A DNA stretch of 64,000 nt, from the NCBI GenBank assembly GCA_958439195.1, contig OY288149.1, positions 1-64,000 on the forward strand, read 5' to 3'. Made by a program: the position numbers and the translations under genes. Below, in pieces: positions 26,736-35,284 of the stretch; the stretch's first letter is position 1; each line of letters starts with the position of its first letter. Source of the stretch: an uncultured Paracoccaceae bacterium. GTDB taxonomy: Bacteria > Pseudomonadota > Alphaproteobacteria > Rhodobacterales > Rhodobacteraceae. The notes under the pieces were generated by a model that was given only the letters and a program-made list of their open reading frames with translations, had not been told where the DNA came from and made no database searches.

Positions 26736-26955
26736 TTTGATGACCCAGCGCTCCCCTTCCACTACTTCAAGACCAGCCAGACAATCATCCGCCTAGCGGT
26801 GATGCTATACATTCGCTTTCCGCTGTCGCTGCGGAACGTCGAGGATCTGCTGCACGAGAGGAGATCGGGGTCAGCCACGAAACTGTACGATATTGGTGGA
26901 GCAGGTTTGGCCTTTTGCTCGCTGTGGGGGCACGGAGGAGGCGCATCTTGAAAGC
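26736..26955 (+). pseudogene. IS6-family transposase remnant
   Basis: A decayed N-terminal piece: one frame reads FHYFKTSQTIIRLAVMLYIR and SLRNVEDLLHER, then after a frameshift near 26865 EIGVSHETVRYWWSRFG. These correspond to the start of IS6/IS26-type transposases (VxxAVxWYxRYxLSYRDLEExLxERG followed by SHxTIxRW). The catalytic core is missing. Confidence 0.7.
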
Positions 26956-27700
26956 GTGCGTCATTTAAAATCAAAGAGTTAATGGGTGGAGAAGGTTCGA
27001 CGTCAGTCCCGCGTCCTCCGCCAAATCTAATTGATTTCATTGCCATTTTCTCGAGACGACGCAAAAGTTCCCCAATTGGGTCCCCGATAGCCTCATGGCT
27101 GCGGTGACCTGATGCGCTCTGGACATGCCTAAATCGACAACAGAAATCGGTTCCGTGCACTTCACCAGTGGGCAAGTGACCGCCGTTGCATCGCGGTCTG
27201 CAAGAAGATTTCGTGGTCTGGCCCTATCTCAGTATGAAGTGACCTACGCTGGAAGGTGGGGATGGGCGTTTAGAGCCTCGGCAAGGCCCGGTGGAACGCA
27301 ACGCACCATTGGGCTGGGGCTTGTGGGGCCAGAAGCGATCTCTTCGCCTCCACCGGCTTCCCAGCGTCGCCAGAACCAGCATCGCCAACGTCATGGTCGC
27401 TGTGGGTGAAGGCCAACTTCGCCGACCGATATGCGTACGAGACGGAAACACACACATGTTCTTCAATACTGCGGAACATATGTAGGTGAATAGAGGTGGT
27501 GGGGGGCGTGGGTAGATCACATCACCCCTCTGGACTGGTCACCTGACATCAACACTAGAACCGATCGGGACTACCCCCGGTGCTTGCCACAGGATCATGG
27601 CTAGCTGGATGATGGATTGTGGGCACCGGCAGAGCGCAATCACCTTCTTTGGCCACGTAACCCCATCTTTGATGCAGATGTCACTCCACCGGTGGCCGTC
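26956..27700. other. Non-coding patchwork with element debris
   Basis: About 745 bases with no gene I can support. It contains the first att-like repeat (26991-27023). Several frames of 60-100 codons on both strands are low-complexity shadows without ribosome sites. Confidence 0.4.
26991..27023 (+). repeat. tRNA-3'-end-like repeat R1 (possible attachment site)
   Basis: GAAGGTTCGACGTCAGTCCC followed by GCGTCCTCCGCCA. Matches R2 (31828-31860) except for a few bases in the middle of the second half, and R3 (42653-42686) more loosely. The ending CTCCGCCA is like an encoded tRNA acceptor end, although a normal T arm cannot be folded. Confidence 0.55.
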
Positions 27701-27783
27701 TGTGAGCTACCCCCCGAAATTCAGACAGTGACGGAAGCTCCGCTCTGAAGTCTGCTGATCTCCAAGCACGAGGAGATCAGGAA

Positions 27784-28083
27784 ATGTCGAAACGCAGGAA
27801 CCACGACGCGGCGTTCAAGGCGCGGGTGGCGCTGGAGGCCGTGAAGGGGGAGCGCACTGTGTCGGAACGGGCTGCCGAATATGGCGTCCATCCGACGATG
27901 ATCCATCAATGGAAGCGGTCGCTGCTAGAGGGTGCCGCAGGCATCTTTGAACGCGGTGGCAAGGCTGCGGTGGCGACCGAGGTTGCCGAAGAAACGGTCC
28001 GCGACCTGCACGCCAAGATCGGAGAACTGGCCGTCGCCAACGATTTTTTGTCACGAAAGCTCAAGCCCTGGATCGGCAAGTGA
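27784..28083 (+). CDS. IS3-family transposase OrfA
   Basis: A 99-residue DNA-binding subunit beginning MSKRRNHDAAFKARVALEAV, with a helix-turn-helix (TVSERAAEYGVHPTMIHQWK, residues 24-43) and a C-terminal leucine-zipper-like region. The stop overlaps the OrfB GTG by four bases, suggesting coupling or frameshifting to make the fused transposase. GAGGAGATCAGGAA precedes the ATG. Confidence 0.92.
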   Translation: MSKRRNHDAAFKARVALEAVKGERTVSERAAEYGVHPTMIHQWKRSLLEGAAGIFERGGKAAVATEVAEETVRDLHAKIGELAVANDFLSRKLKPWIGK

Positions 28084-28934
28084 GGCGGGGCATGATCGAA
28101 CGCAACCCTCCCAAACTGTCGGTCGGCGCGCAGTGCCGCCTGCTGTCGATCGCGCGATCGTCGTTCTACTACGCGCCGCAGGGCGAGACGACGATGAACC
28201 TCGACCTCATGCTGTTGATCGACAAGCAGTTCCTGGACACCCCGTTCTATGGCGTTCTGCAGATGACCTGGCATCTGCAGAACGAAGGTCATGGCGTGAA
28301 CAAGAAACGCATCCGGCGACTGATGCGGCTTATGCGCCTGATGCCGATCCACCAAAAGCCCGACACCAGCAAGCCCGCGAAGGGGCACAAGACCTACCCC
28401 TATCTGCTCGGCGGGCTGCGGGTGGAGCGGCCCAACCAGGTCTGGTGCGCCGACATCACCTATCTGCCCATGCGCCGCGGCTTCCTCTATCTGGTTGCCA
28501 TCATGGACTGGCACACTCGGAAGGTTCTGGCCTGGCGCATCTCGAACACGCTGGAGGCCGACTTCTGCGTCGAGGCGCTGAACGAGGCAGTCCACAGGTT
28601 CGGACCGCCCGAGATCATGAACACCGATCAAGGCAGCCAGTTCACGTCCTTCGCCTGGACCGACCGGCTGAAACGGGTCGGCACCCGGATCTTGATGGAC
28701 GGCAAGGGACGCTGCCTCGACAACATCTTCATTGAGCGCCTCTGGCGGTCCCTGAAGTATGAATGCGTATATCTGCACGCTTGGGAGACAGGCTCTCAGG
28801 CCAAGGCTGGCATCGGGGCCTGGATCACCTTCTACAACCACCAGCGGCCCCACGCCGCCCATGGCGGTCAGCCGCCCGCCGTGGGCTACTTCAACGCAAC
28901 CCAAACCGATCAGCAGGTGCAGGCAGTAGCTTAA
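28080..28934 (+). CDS. IS3-family transposase OrfB
   Basis: A 284-residue DDE transposase. First Asp in VWCADITYLPM (about residue 123), second in MNTDQGSQFTS (about 183), Glu in NIFIERLWRSLKYE (about 219), and the C-terminal YNHQRPHAAHGGQPPA signature. It appears intact. The start is GTG 28080 overlapping orfA. Confidence 0.92.
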   Translation: MRRGMIERNPPKLSVGAQCRLLSIARSSFYYAPQGETTMNLDLMLLIDKQFLDTPFYGVLQMTWHLQNEGHGVNKKRIRRLMRLMRLMPIHQKPDTSKPAKGHKTYPYLLGGLRVERPNQVWCADITYLPMRRGFLYLVAIMDWHTRKVLAWRISNTLEADFCVEALNEAVHRFGPPEIMNTDQGSQFTSFAWTDRLKRVGTRILMDGKGRCLDNIFIERLWRSLKYECVYLHAWETGSQAKAGIGAWITFYNHQRPHAAHGGQPPAVGYFNATQTDQQVQAVA

Positions 28935-28975
28935 GAAAGCCGGAAATCTGTCCAAGGATTGGGGAGTAGCTCACT

Positions 28976-29169
28976 GCCCCGCGCCCGATCGAAATGCCGC
29001 CCAAGGCATCAAGCACGGACCGACGCGCATCCTCGATCGTGCCGCCATTGGCTGACCGAAGCATTTCAACCCGTCGCCAGCGGAAAACATTGCGCGCATA
29101 CCGCGAGGTTCCTATCGTAAGCTGATGTCTTGAGAGTGAGGGAGGTATCCGAATGAGCTGCGGTCGCAA
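28976..29169 (-). pseudogene. 5' fragment of an unidentified gene cut by the IS3 element
   Basis: On the minus strand, from ATG 29169, a frame of about 65 codons includes NVFRWRRVEMLRSANGGTIE and ARRSVLDALGGISIGRGA before running into the IS end. The sequence looks like protein but I cannot assign a family. It lies divergent to the AraC gene. Confidence 0.3.
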
Positions 29170-29217
29170 GCATGAACCGGCAACACTTCGGCTTGTCCGT
29201 TCTTCCCCGGACTGGTC

Positions 29218-30219
29218 GTGCTAAGAAACGCACTGCTTCTTGACGCGAAGGGCAACCCGATCCGACAGGATCACAAGGTGATGTCTGACGACTGGGATGA
29301 AATCAAGGACTGGTCGACCAAGGTCTACATGCCTTACAAGGTTTCTCCGACCGGTAGTTTTGACCGGCCAATTTCCACTATGCATTCCGCCAAGATCGGA
29401 CGCATCACGGTCACGCGCTTTGCCTATGGCATCCCTGTCAACATCAAGGACTGGTCCCAAGATGCAGGGAACGCCGTGGTCCTGACAACGATCGGCGGGA
29501 CGGCGCGCCATTGGGTAGACCAAGAGAATGCCGTTGAAACCGGGGTGGGCGGATCGTTTGTCGTCGATTGCAGCCGCACGGATTACAACGTCGACTTCGA
29601 TCCCGAACATCTTCAGCTTAACCTGACCATTCCTCACGCGGTGCTTGAGCAGGTCTGCAAGGACTGGTTCGGTTTTGTTCCGGGAGATGCCCTGTGGCAG
29701 CACAAGTGCCGGATCGGCGGAGAGAATTCCAGCTGGCTGGCTTTGATGCATTATGTCGTGGCTTGCCTCACGGAAGCGCCAGACAGGCTGGCACATGACC
29801 GTGCCGGTCGCCATCTGGAACAGACAATCTGCATCCATTTGTTGAACGAATGGGCGGCGCGGGCAGGGCAGGGCCTCGACAATCCGGTGAATTCGCTGGC
29901 GCCCCGAACGGTCAGGCTGGCCGAGCAGTACATGACCGACAATGCACCGCACTTGCCTTTGATGAGTGACGTGGCTGCCGCAGCCGGAACCTCGATCCGC
30001 AGCCTGACTGCCGCTTTTCGAAAGTTCCGCAACTACACGCCTTCCGACTATCTGCGGGAACAGCGACTGCAAGGCGTGCGCCGCGACCTGTTGCAGTCCG
30101 GCGCGGCGCAAACCGTATCCCAGATTGCCTATCGCTGGGGTTACATATCGCTCGGCGAGTTCGCCAAGGCCTACAAGGCGCGGTTCGGTGAACTGCCGTC
30201 AGACAGCCTGCGCCGCTGA
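29218..30219 (+). CDS. AraC-family transcriptional regulator
   Basis: A 333-residue regulator. The N-terminal two thirds fit the AraC-binding-like cupin domain (FAYGIPVNIKDWSQDAGNAV). The C-terminal HTH pair is clear from about residue 235: VAAAAGTSIRSLTAAFRKFR, then TPSDYLREQRLQGVRRDLLQ and QIAYRWGYISLGEFAKAYKA. GTG 29218 is the longest start; ATG 29281 (MSDDWDEIKDWS) is a good alternative. The beta-lactamase-like gene follows 178 bases downstream and may be its target. Confidence 0.88.
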   Translation: MLRNALLLDAKGNPIRQDHKVMSDDWDEIKDWSTKVYMPYKVSPTGSFDRPISTMHSAKIGRITVTRFAYGIPVNIKDWSQDAGNAVVLTTIGGTARHWVDQENAVETGVGGSFVVDCSRTDYNVDFDPEHLQLNLTIPHAVLEQVCKDWFGFVPGDALWQHKCRIGGENSSWLALMHYVVACLTEAPDRLAHDRAGRHLEQTICIHLLNEWAARAGQGLDNPVNSLAPRTVRLAEQYMTDNAPHLPLMSDVAAAAGTSIRSLTAAFRKFRNYTPSDYLREQRLQGVRRDLLQSGAAQTVSQIAYRWGYISLGEFAKAYKARFGELPSDSLRR

Positions 30220-30397
30220 ATATCTGCCGATGGCAGACAGACTTGGCCGACCGCAGACAGAAGTTCCCCGATGGGTTCGCTAACCTTCTGTTTGCCCTGC
30301 GTGAGGAGGCCGGGCGATTTCTGAAACGCGTTCGGGTTTGTCTTGCGATGCGCGAAGGCTGCGCGGGACAAGGCGGCCCGCCATGGGAGGAACCAAC

Positions 30398-31591
30398 ATG
30401 AACACATCGCTGAAATCAGCGGCCGATGCCGTGCTTGCACGTGCGGTCAGCGGCGAACCCGGCGTGCCGGGCGTTGCGGCCGTCGCCACAGACCGGACGG
30501 GAAACATCTATGAAGGGGTCGCAGGGAAACGTCAGTTGGGCGGATCGGACGATATGACGCTGGATTCGGTCTGCGCCATCTTCTCGACCACCAAGGCAAT
30601 CACCGGCACTGTCTGCCTGCAACTGGTTGAAGAGGGCAAACTTGATCTGGACGCCCCAGCCCGGATCTATGCGCCCGAGATTGGCAACTGCAAGGTCATC
30701 ACGGGCTTTGACGCATCGGGCCACCCCATCCTGCGCGCGCCGAAGCGTGAGATCACCACGCGGATGCTCCTACTGCATACAGCAGGATTTGCCTATGACT
30801 TCTTCAATGAAACCTACAACCGGCTTGCCACCGATCATGGGCAACCTTCGGTGGTCACCGCGTCGCGCGCCGCGATCACCACGCCGATCCTTTTCGATCC
30901 GGGAGACGATTGGGAGTATGGCTCCAACATCGACTGGGCTGGGCAGGTGGTGGAGGGCATCCTCGGCCAGCGACTGGGCGAGGCGATGCAGTCGCGAGTT
31001 TTCGACCGTCTGGGCATGTCCGACAGTGCCTTTACCATGCGGTCGGACATGCGCGCACGCATGGCAGCGATGCACCAGCGCGATGCGGCGGGCGTCCTGG
31101 CCCCGCTGGTCGGCTGGACACTGCCGCAACCCCCCGAACTCGACATGGGTGGCCATGGGCTTTACTCGACGGCGCTGGATTACGCGAAGTTCATCCGCAT
31201 GTGGCTGAACGACGGCGATGGTCCGAATGGCCGCGTGCTGAAGCCTGAAACGGTGGCGATGGCCGAACAGAACGGTCTGGGCGAATTGAAGATCAAAGGC
31301 CTGCCCGGCGTCATTCCCAGCCTGTCCAACTATGCCGAGTTCTTCCCCGGTATTCCGAAATCCTGGGCTTTGACCTTCATGGTCAATGACGAGGACGCAC
31401 CGACCGGACGTCCTGCGGGGGCGCTGGCTTGGGCAGGTCTGGCGAACCTGTATTACTGGATCGACCGGCGGAATGGCATCGGCGGCTTCTGGGCCACGCA
31501 GATCCTGCCCTTTGCCGATCCGGCGTCGGTCGGCGGCTATGTGGAGTTCGAAACGGCAGTCTATCGCAACTTGTTGAAGGCGGCGGCTTGA
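30398..31591 (+). CDS. Class C beta-lactamase-like serine hydrolase (esterase/PBP4 family)
   Basis: A 397-residue hydrolase. Catalytic SxxK is in IFSTTKAITG (about residue 64), the Tyr motif in WEYGSNIDW (about 174, YxN form), and HTAGFAYDF is typical of family VIII esterases and related beta-lactamase-fold enzymes. There is no signal peptide, which favours a cytoplasmic esterase over a drug-resistance beta-lactamase. ATG 30398 has GGAGG seven bases upstream; the frame is open to 30338. It follows the AraC gene and ends at a strong hairpin. Confidence 0.88.
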   Translation: MNTSLKSAADAVLARAVSGEPGVPGVAAVATDRTGNIYEGVAGKRQLGGSDDMTLDSVCAIFSTTKAITGTVCLQLVEEGKLDLDAPARIYAPEIGNCKVITGFDASGHPILRAPKREITTRMLLLHTAGFAYDFFNETYNRLATDHGQPSVVTASRAAITTPILFDPGDDWEYGSNIDWAGQVVEGILGQRLGEAMQSRVFDRLGMSDSAFTMRSDMRARMAAMHQRDAAGVLAPLVGWTLPQPPELDMGGHGLYSTALDYAKFIRMWLNDGDGPNGRVLKPETVAMAEQNGLGELKIKGLPGVIPSLSNYAEFFPGIPKSWALTFMVNDEDAPTGRPAGALAWAGLANLYYWIDRRNGIGGFWATQILPFADPASVGGYVEFETAVYRNLLKAAA

Positions 31592-31605
31592 TCAGATGAC
31601 ACGGA

Positions 31606-31636
31606 GATGCGCCCGTCACTGGGCGCATCCCTTCTG
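31606..31636 (+). terminator. Hairpin after the beta-lactamase-like gene
   Basis: A perfect nine-base stem GATGCGCCC / GGGCGCATC with loop GTCACT, followed by CCTTCT. It starts 15 bases after the stop codon. The T-run is weak, so termination strength is uncertain. Confidence 0.6.
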
Positions 31637-32361
31637 GTGATAAGGCCCAAGGCAGATGTGCGGGCTCATTAACTTGTGGACGCCGTCATATAGCGAAAGA
31701 TCATCTCTTTTTGAGTCCGGCGGCGTACCACCTGATTAGATTGAGGATGTTCTTTCTGGTGTGTGTTTGTTTTTTGAGAGATCGGCAGCTCTGTGTCGCC
31801 AGCCGAGTACTGTCAATCGCCGCCAGAGAAGGTTCGACGTCAGTCCCGTTCCCTCCGCCACCCTTCCAAGTCTATGTTTTATTGTAAAAAGCGTTTTTTT
31901 CCTGTCGGATTAGTGGCGGTTTAGCCGCTTTCTTTGCTGACAGAGACTCCCCCTTGCGCTGGGCACATGCCTCGTCGCGCAGTTTGCCGCGGGGGGCGAA
32001 GGATCGGCAAGACCGCTGGTGTGGCCGGATCTTCCGCGGGGGCGGCCAGAGGCGGCTTGCCGCACAGCCTGAACCCGGTTCCAAAGATCATGGCGAACAA
32101 TTGCGGGATGCTGGCCGGGCTAAGTGCGGTCCTTATGCCGGATCAGGTCAAAGTGCACGGCGTCGGAAAGAATCTTGTGGATATGCCCCCGCGACAGTGG
32201 GTTTCGGGTCTAGACGGCGCAGCGGATGGTGGCGGCGGAGTTTACGTCACGAGGGATACGAACACGGCGCGGGGGGCAATGGGGAGTGGGGAACGTGAAT
32301 GGATTGCTCCAAAGGTCTTGGCGATGGCTGAGTATCTGGCGTTTGGCTGCATTGGCTGCGG
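31637..32361. other. Non-coding region with att-like repeat
   Basis: About 725 bases without a supported gene. Long plus-strand frames (31934 on) run into the DUF2254 gene on the other strand and have shadow composition. A tRNA-end-like repeat lies at 31828-31860. Confidence 0.4.
31828..31860 (+). repeat. tRNA-3'-end-like repeat R2 (possible attachment site)
   Basis: GAAGGTTCGACGTCAGTCCC followed by GTTCCCTCCGCCA. The first 21 bases are identical to R1 at 26991. The interval R1-R2 carries the complete IS3 element, the AraC gene and the hydrolase gene. Confidence 0.55.
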
Positions 32362-33645
32362 TCATGTTTGCAATGAAAGTGAGTTGCTTGTTGACAGGGC
32401 CGCGATCTCTTTGGCGACCGTTTCTAGGCGTCTTAGTTCAGACGGTAGCATCTTGTCGCGGCAACGCTCCATCGCCTGCTGCGAGTTGATCAGTGCGGGA
32501 TGGACGAAACACTCAGGACAGATTTCACTTAGCGCAAGAAGCGACTTTTGAAGTCTTATCTGTACCGCGAAGATGCCGGCACCGCCTCGCGCAATCGGAG
32601 GAAAGATGTCTTCGAAAGCATCTTCGACTTCCAGCGGAGGAACCCATATTCGCGGAAATTTCAGTAATGGTTCCACTTTTTGACCCCAAGGCGCCAGGAG
32701 GCGAACGACCCTGCCGAGGATATCAATGGCAGTTCCGGGGTCGTTCACAGCAGGTGAAAGTGCGCGCTCGGCAATTTCGGTGAGTACGGCAAGGCCAAAA
32801 CGCGGATCCTGACCAAAGTCGCGCGTTATCGAAACCGAAAGCGCATCGCAAAGTTGAAGTTTTTCAAAGCCAGCGTCCTTGGTAGTGCCATCACGTTGGA
32901 TGTAGAGAACCGCCATAGCAGAATGCACGAAGCTGCCAGGGAGCACGTTCAAGTACACAAGAAGACCGTGTTCCTCGGCAATCCTTTGCAGTTCGGCCAT
33001 GTCGATGTGACAAAGATATCCAATGTCTGGGTGTGACACGGGTTCGGCGTCACTGGGGATAGGTTCGTGTAGCGGATGCCCGCCAAGGAATGGGGAGGCC
33101 AGCCGATCTTGCAACGCGTTATTTGCGGCTGTCTCGACCTTTGAAAGCGAGTCGTTCATCAAGCCAAAGACCGTCAGATGGGCAATCCAACGAAGAAGGG
33201 CGAACACAATGACGGCGACGACCAGAATGGTGACGACGAAAAGAACAAATCTATCATTGTCTGAGTAGATACCTGCACTGAGTGCAATGATCCCGATAAG
33301 GCTGAATAGGAACGACCCCAGAAACGTTGAAAGGACCCTTTGCGTGGTTTTGTCGGTCTTGAGCAAAGAGGTTGTGCGTGGCGTCACTGACCCCGCGGCA
33401 GCGGCAAACGCCGAGACCATGATGCCAAGCGAAAAGGTTACCACCGACAGCATGGATGTAGCCAAAACAGTCAGGACTTTCTCGACCGCATCAGAGCCTA
33501 GTTTGCGCCCAAGCCCTTCCGGCAGAAAGGGGCCAATGGCTGGTGCAAGCAGGGCAGTTCCGATCCCGAGGCACGTATAGAGAAGCGCCACAACCCAAAG
33601 CTTTTGCAGAAACTGTCGCAGAAGCCACTGCCATCGCGTAATCAT
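32362..33645 (-). CDS. DUF2254 family membrane protein
   Basis: A 427-residue protein with about four hydrophobic segments in the first 150 residues (WVVALLYTCLGIGTALLAPA; LATSMLSVVTFSLGIMVSAF; FLGSFLFSLIGIIALSAGIY; FVLFVVTILVVAVIVFALL) and a large soluble C-terminal half. The sequence IAERALSPAVNDPGTAIDIL near residue 300 is the DUF2254 signature as I know it. Function is unknown; the family is a predicted inner-membrane protein. It begins 189 bases from the divergent Hint gene. Confidence 0.85.
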   Translation of the reverse strand: MITRWQWLLRQFLQKLWVVALLYTCLGIGTALLAPAIGPFLPEGLGRKLGSDAVEKVLTVLATSMLSVVTFSLGIMVSAFAAAAGSVTPRTTSLLKTDKTTQRVLSTFLGSFLFSLIGIIALSAGIYSDNDRFVLFVVTILVVAVIVFALLRWIAHLTVFGLMNDSLSKVETAANNALQDRLASPFLGGHPLHEPIPSDAEPVSHPDIGYLCHIDMAELQRIAEEHGLLVYLNVLPGSFVHSAMAVLYIQRDGTTKDAGFEKLQLCDALSVSITRDFGQDPRFGLAVLTEIAERALSPAVNDPGTAIDILGRVVRLLAPWGQKVEPLLKFPRIWVPPLEVEDAFEDIFPPIARGGAGIFAVQIRLQKSLLALSEICPECFVHPALINSQQAMERCRDKMLPSELRRLETVAKEIAALSTSNSLSLQT

Positions 33646-33834
33646 GGGATGAATCCCCTTGTTCCGTCGTCACGTCCCATCACTGAATGCGCCTGTCCAT
33701 ATGCCTCATGATTGGCGTCACGGTGATTGCGTGCATGACTGTCGGCATCAGCACGACAACGCAGACCGTCACGAAGGTTTTGCTTGGCGACGATTCTCGC
33801 ATAGGATGCCGATGGAAACAAAGGCATTGACTGC

Positions 33835-34857
33835 ATGATTGAGCTATTCCTTTACGGAAACCAGATTGCCACCTATGCGACCCTTTCATCGTCGGGCAAT
33901 TCAAATGGCGTGCAAGTCGCACTCGGGGGCATGCAGACGCTCGGCGGGGCGAACGATGTTATCCGGGTCGTCGTCCGGCAGGTCAACTCTGGACAAACTG
34001 CCTTTCAGAATGGGCAAATGGTGGATTTTTATGAATGGCCAAGTAACACACCAATCGCGCAGAACCTTAATCCGCAGCATGATCAGTTTCAGGGGCGCGC
34101 TTCAAGCGGTTCACACCAGATCTTCACGAACCAGCGCTTTGTTATAAATCTTGATGGGTTTTCAGGCGACTCCATTCAGTTTGGCCCGGGGGCAAGTCCA
34201 CCGAGGAACGAAACACTTACATTTGATGCGCTCCTGCAAGACCCACCGCCGCCTCCTTGTTTTGTGGCCGGCACGCCAATTCTGACCCCGGATGGTTGGC
34301 AGGACGTTCGGTCGCTTGTTGCGGGTGACTTGGTCGAAACTCTCGATCATGGACCGCAACCCATACTGTGGAGAAAAGAGCGAACCGTATCAGGGCATGG
34401 CGATTTTGCGCCTGTTTGCCTGAAATCTGGTCTTGTTGGAAATCGATCGGACCTTCTTCTGTCTCCGCACCACCGTGTCCTTTTGGCTGGTCCCCGTGTC
34501 GAGTTCCTCTTCTTCTGTCCCGAGGTCTTGATTCAGGCACACCATCTGCTGCCGCTACAGGCTGTAGAGCGTCGTGAGCAGGAGGAGGTAACTTACGTGC
34601 ATCTGCTTTTTGAGGGCCATGAAATTTTGTGTGCAGATGGAGCACCTGCAGAATCCTTGCTTCTTGGCCAGTACACTGTTGAACGGCTGGTTGCCCCCAA
34701 TCGGCACGAGCTGGAAACCTTCCTCTCCGATGGCAGAAAATCACTGGCGCGCGGGCAACGTGCAGCACGTCGATGCCTGAAAAAATTCGAAGCCGACATG
34801 TTGATCCAAGGCGCCGACTGCCAAGATTGGCCCGGATTTCAGCGGATAGCTGCGTAA
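33835..34857 (+). CDS. Hint-domain protein with novel N-terminal domain
   Basis: A 340-residue protein. Residues 1-140 form a domain I do not recognise (a beta-rich composition with GNQIATYATLSSSGNSNGV and a repeated asparagine/glutamine content), followed by a proline hinge (DPPPPPC) and a Hint domain beginning CFVAGTPILTPDGWQDV with the histidine motif LLLSPHHRVLLAG at about residue 215. The Hint part matches the type at 2-958, but there are no RTX repeats. Start is ATG 33835. Its role may be autoprocessing of the N-terminal domain, by family analogy. Confidence 0.75.
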   Translation: MIELFLYGNQIATYATLSSSGNSNGVQVALGGMQTLGGANDVIRVVVRQVNSGQTAFQNGQMVDFYEWPSNTPIAQNLNPQHDQFQGRASSGSHQIFTNQRFVINLDGFSGDSIQFGPGASPPRNETLTFDALLQDPPPPPCFVAGTPILTPDGWQDVRSLVAGDLVETLDHGPQPILWRKERTVSGHGDFAPVCLKSGLVGNRSDLLLSPHHRVLLAGPRVEFLFFCPEVLIQAHHLLPLQAVERREQEEVTYVHLLFEGHEILCADGAPAESLLLGQYTVERLVAPNRHELETFLSDGRKSLARGQRAARRCLKKFEADMLIQGADCQDWPGFQRIAA

Positions 34858-35284
34858 AATGGCATCGGCGGGTGGCGAATGAACAACTTGGCGCAGGAAC
34901 CGCACCCGCAAACCGGGGTCTGACTTCGGGTGGCTGTGCAGGCATGAGATAGTTTTCTGGCGGTGCCGCCTGCACCCGATCCAGTTTGAGGAAGAATGCT
35001 ACCGTAGCACTCTCTGCGCGACGATCCTTGTATGGAAAACTGGGGAGGACCGTTTGATGCCGCCGATAACGGACAGGCAAGGCGCTTCTACCAGGCAGTT
35101 AAATTATCCATTCTTCGATCCTCACGGTGGCGTGATACACTAAGGCCGTGGAAGCAGTCTCGTGAGCGATTCTGTTGTATCCCGCCTTGGTCGCGCCGTG
35201 TCTGTGCCCATACCCGACAAGCTGACATCCCAAATAGACGGCCATCCCACCGGAGGTCGTTCTTCAGCCATTCAGGAGGATTAG
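34858..35284. other. Intergenic region upstream of the FAD oxidoreductase
   Basis: About 430 bases with no supported gene. A strong ribosome site AGGAGG at 35275-35280 belongs to the next gene, whose promoter should lie here. Confidence 0.4.

Larger units (their letters stand above)
27701..28975 (+). mobile_element. IS3-family insertion sequence (complete, about 1,275 bp)
   Basis: Contains orfA and orfB in overlapping frames. The ends are imperfect inverted repeats: left TGTGAGCTACCCCCCGAAAT, right (read on the minus strand) AGTGAGCTACTCCCCAATCC. Target duplications are not obvious. It truncates a minus-strand reading frame at 28976. Confidence 0.85.

Noticed and set aside
27125..27520. Frames on both strands in the IS debris region
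   Set aside because: Short, overlapping, no ribosome site, no recognisable motif.
30398..31591. Reading the serine hydrolase as an acquired antibiotic-resistance gene
   Set aside because: It lacks a signal peptide and has the YxN and HTAG pattern of family VIII esterases, so resistance cannot be claimed.
31934..32551. 205-codon plus-strand frame with GVGKNLVDMPP, faintly reminiscent of GMC oxidoreductases
   Set aside because: The resemblance is one short motif; the frame overlaps the DUF2254 gene and lacks an FAD motif.
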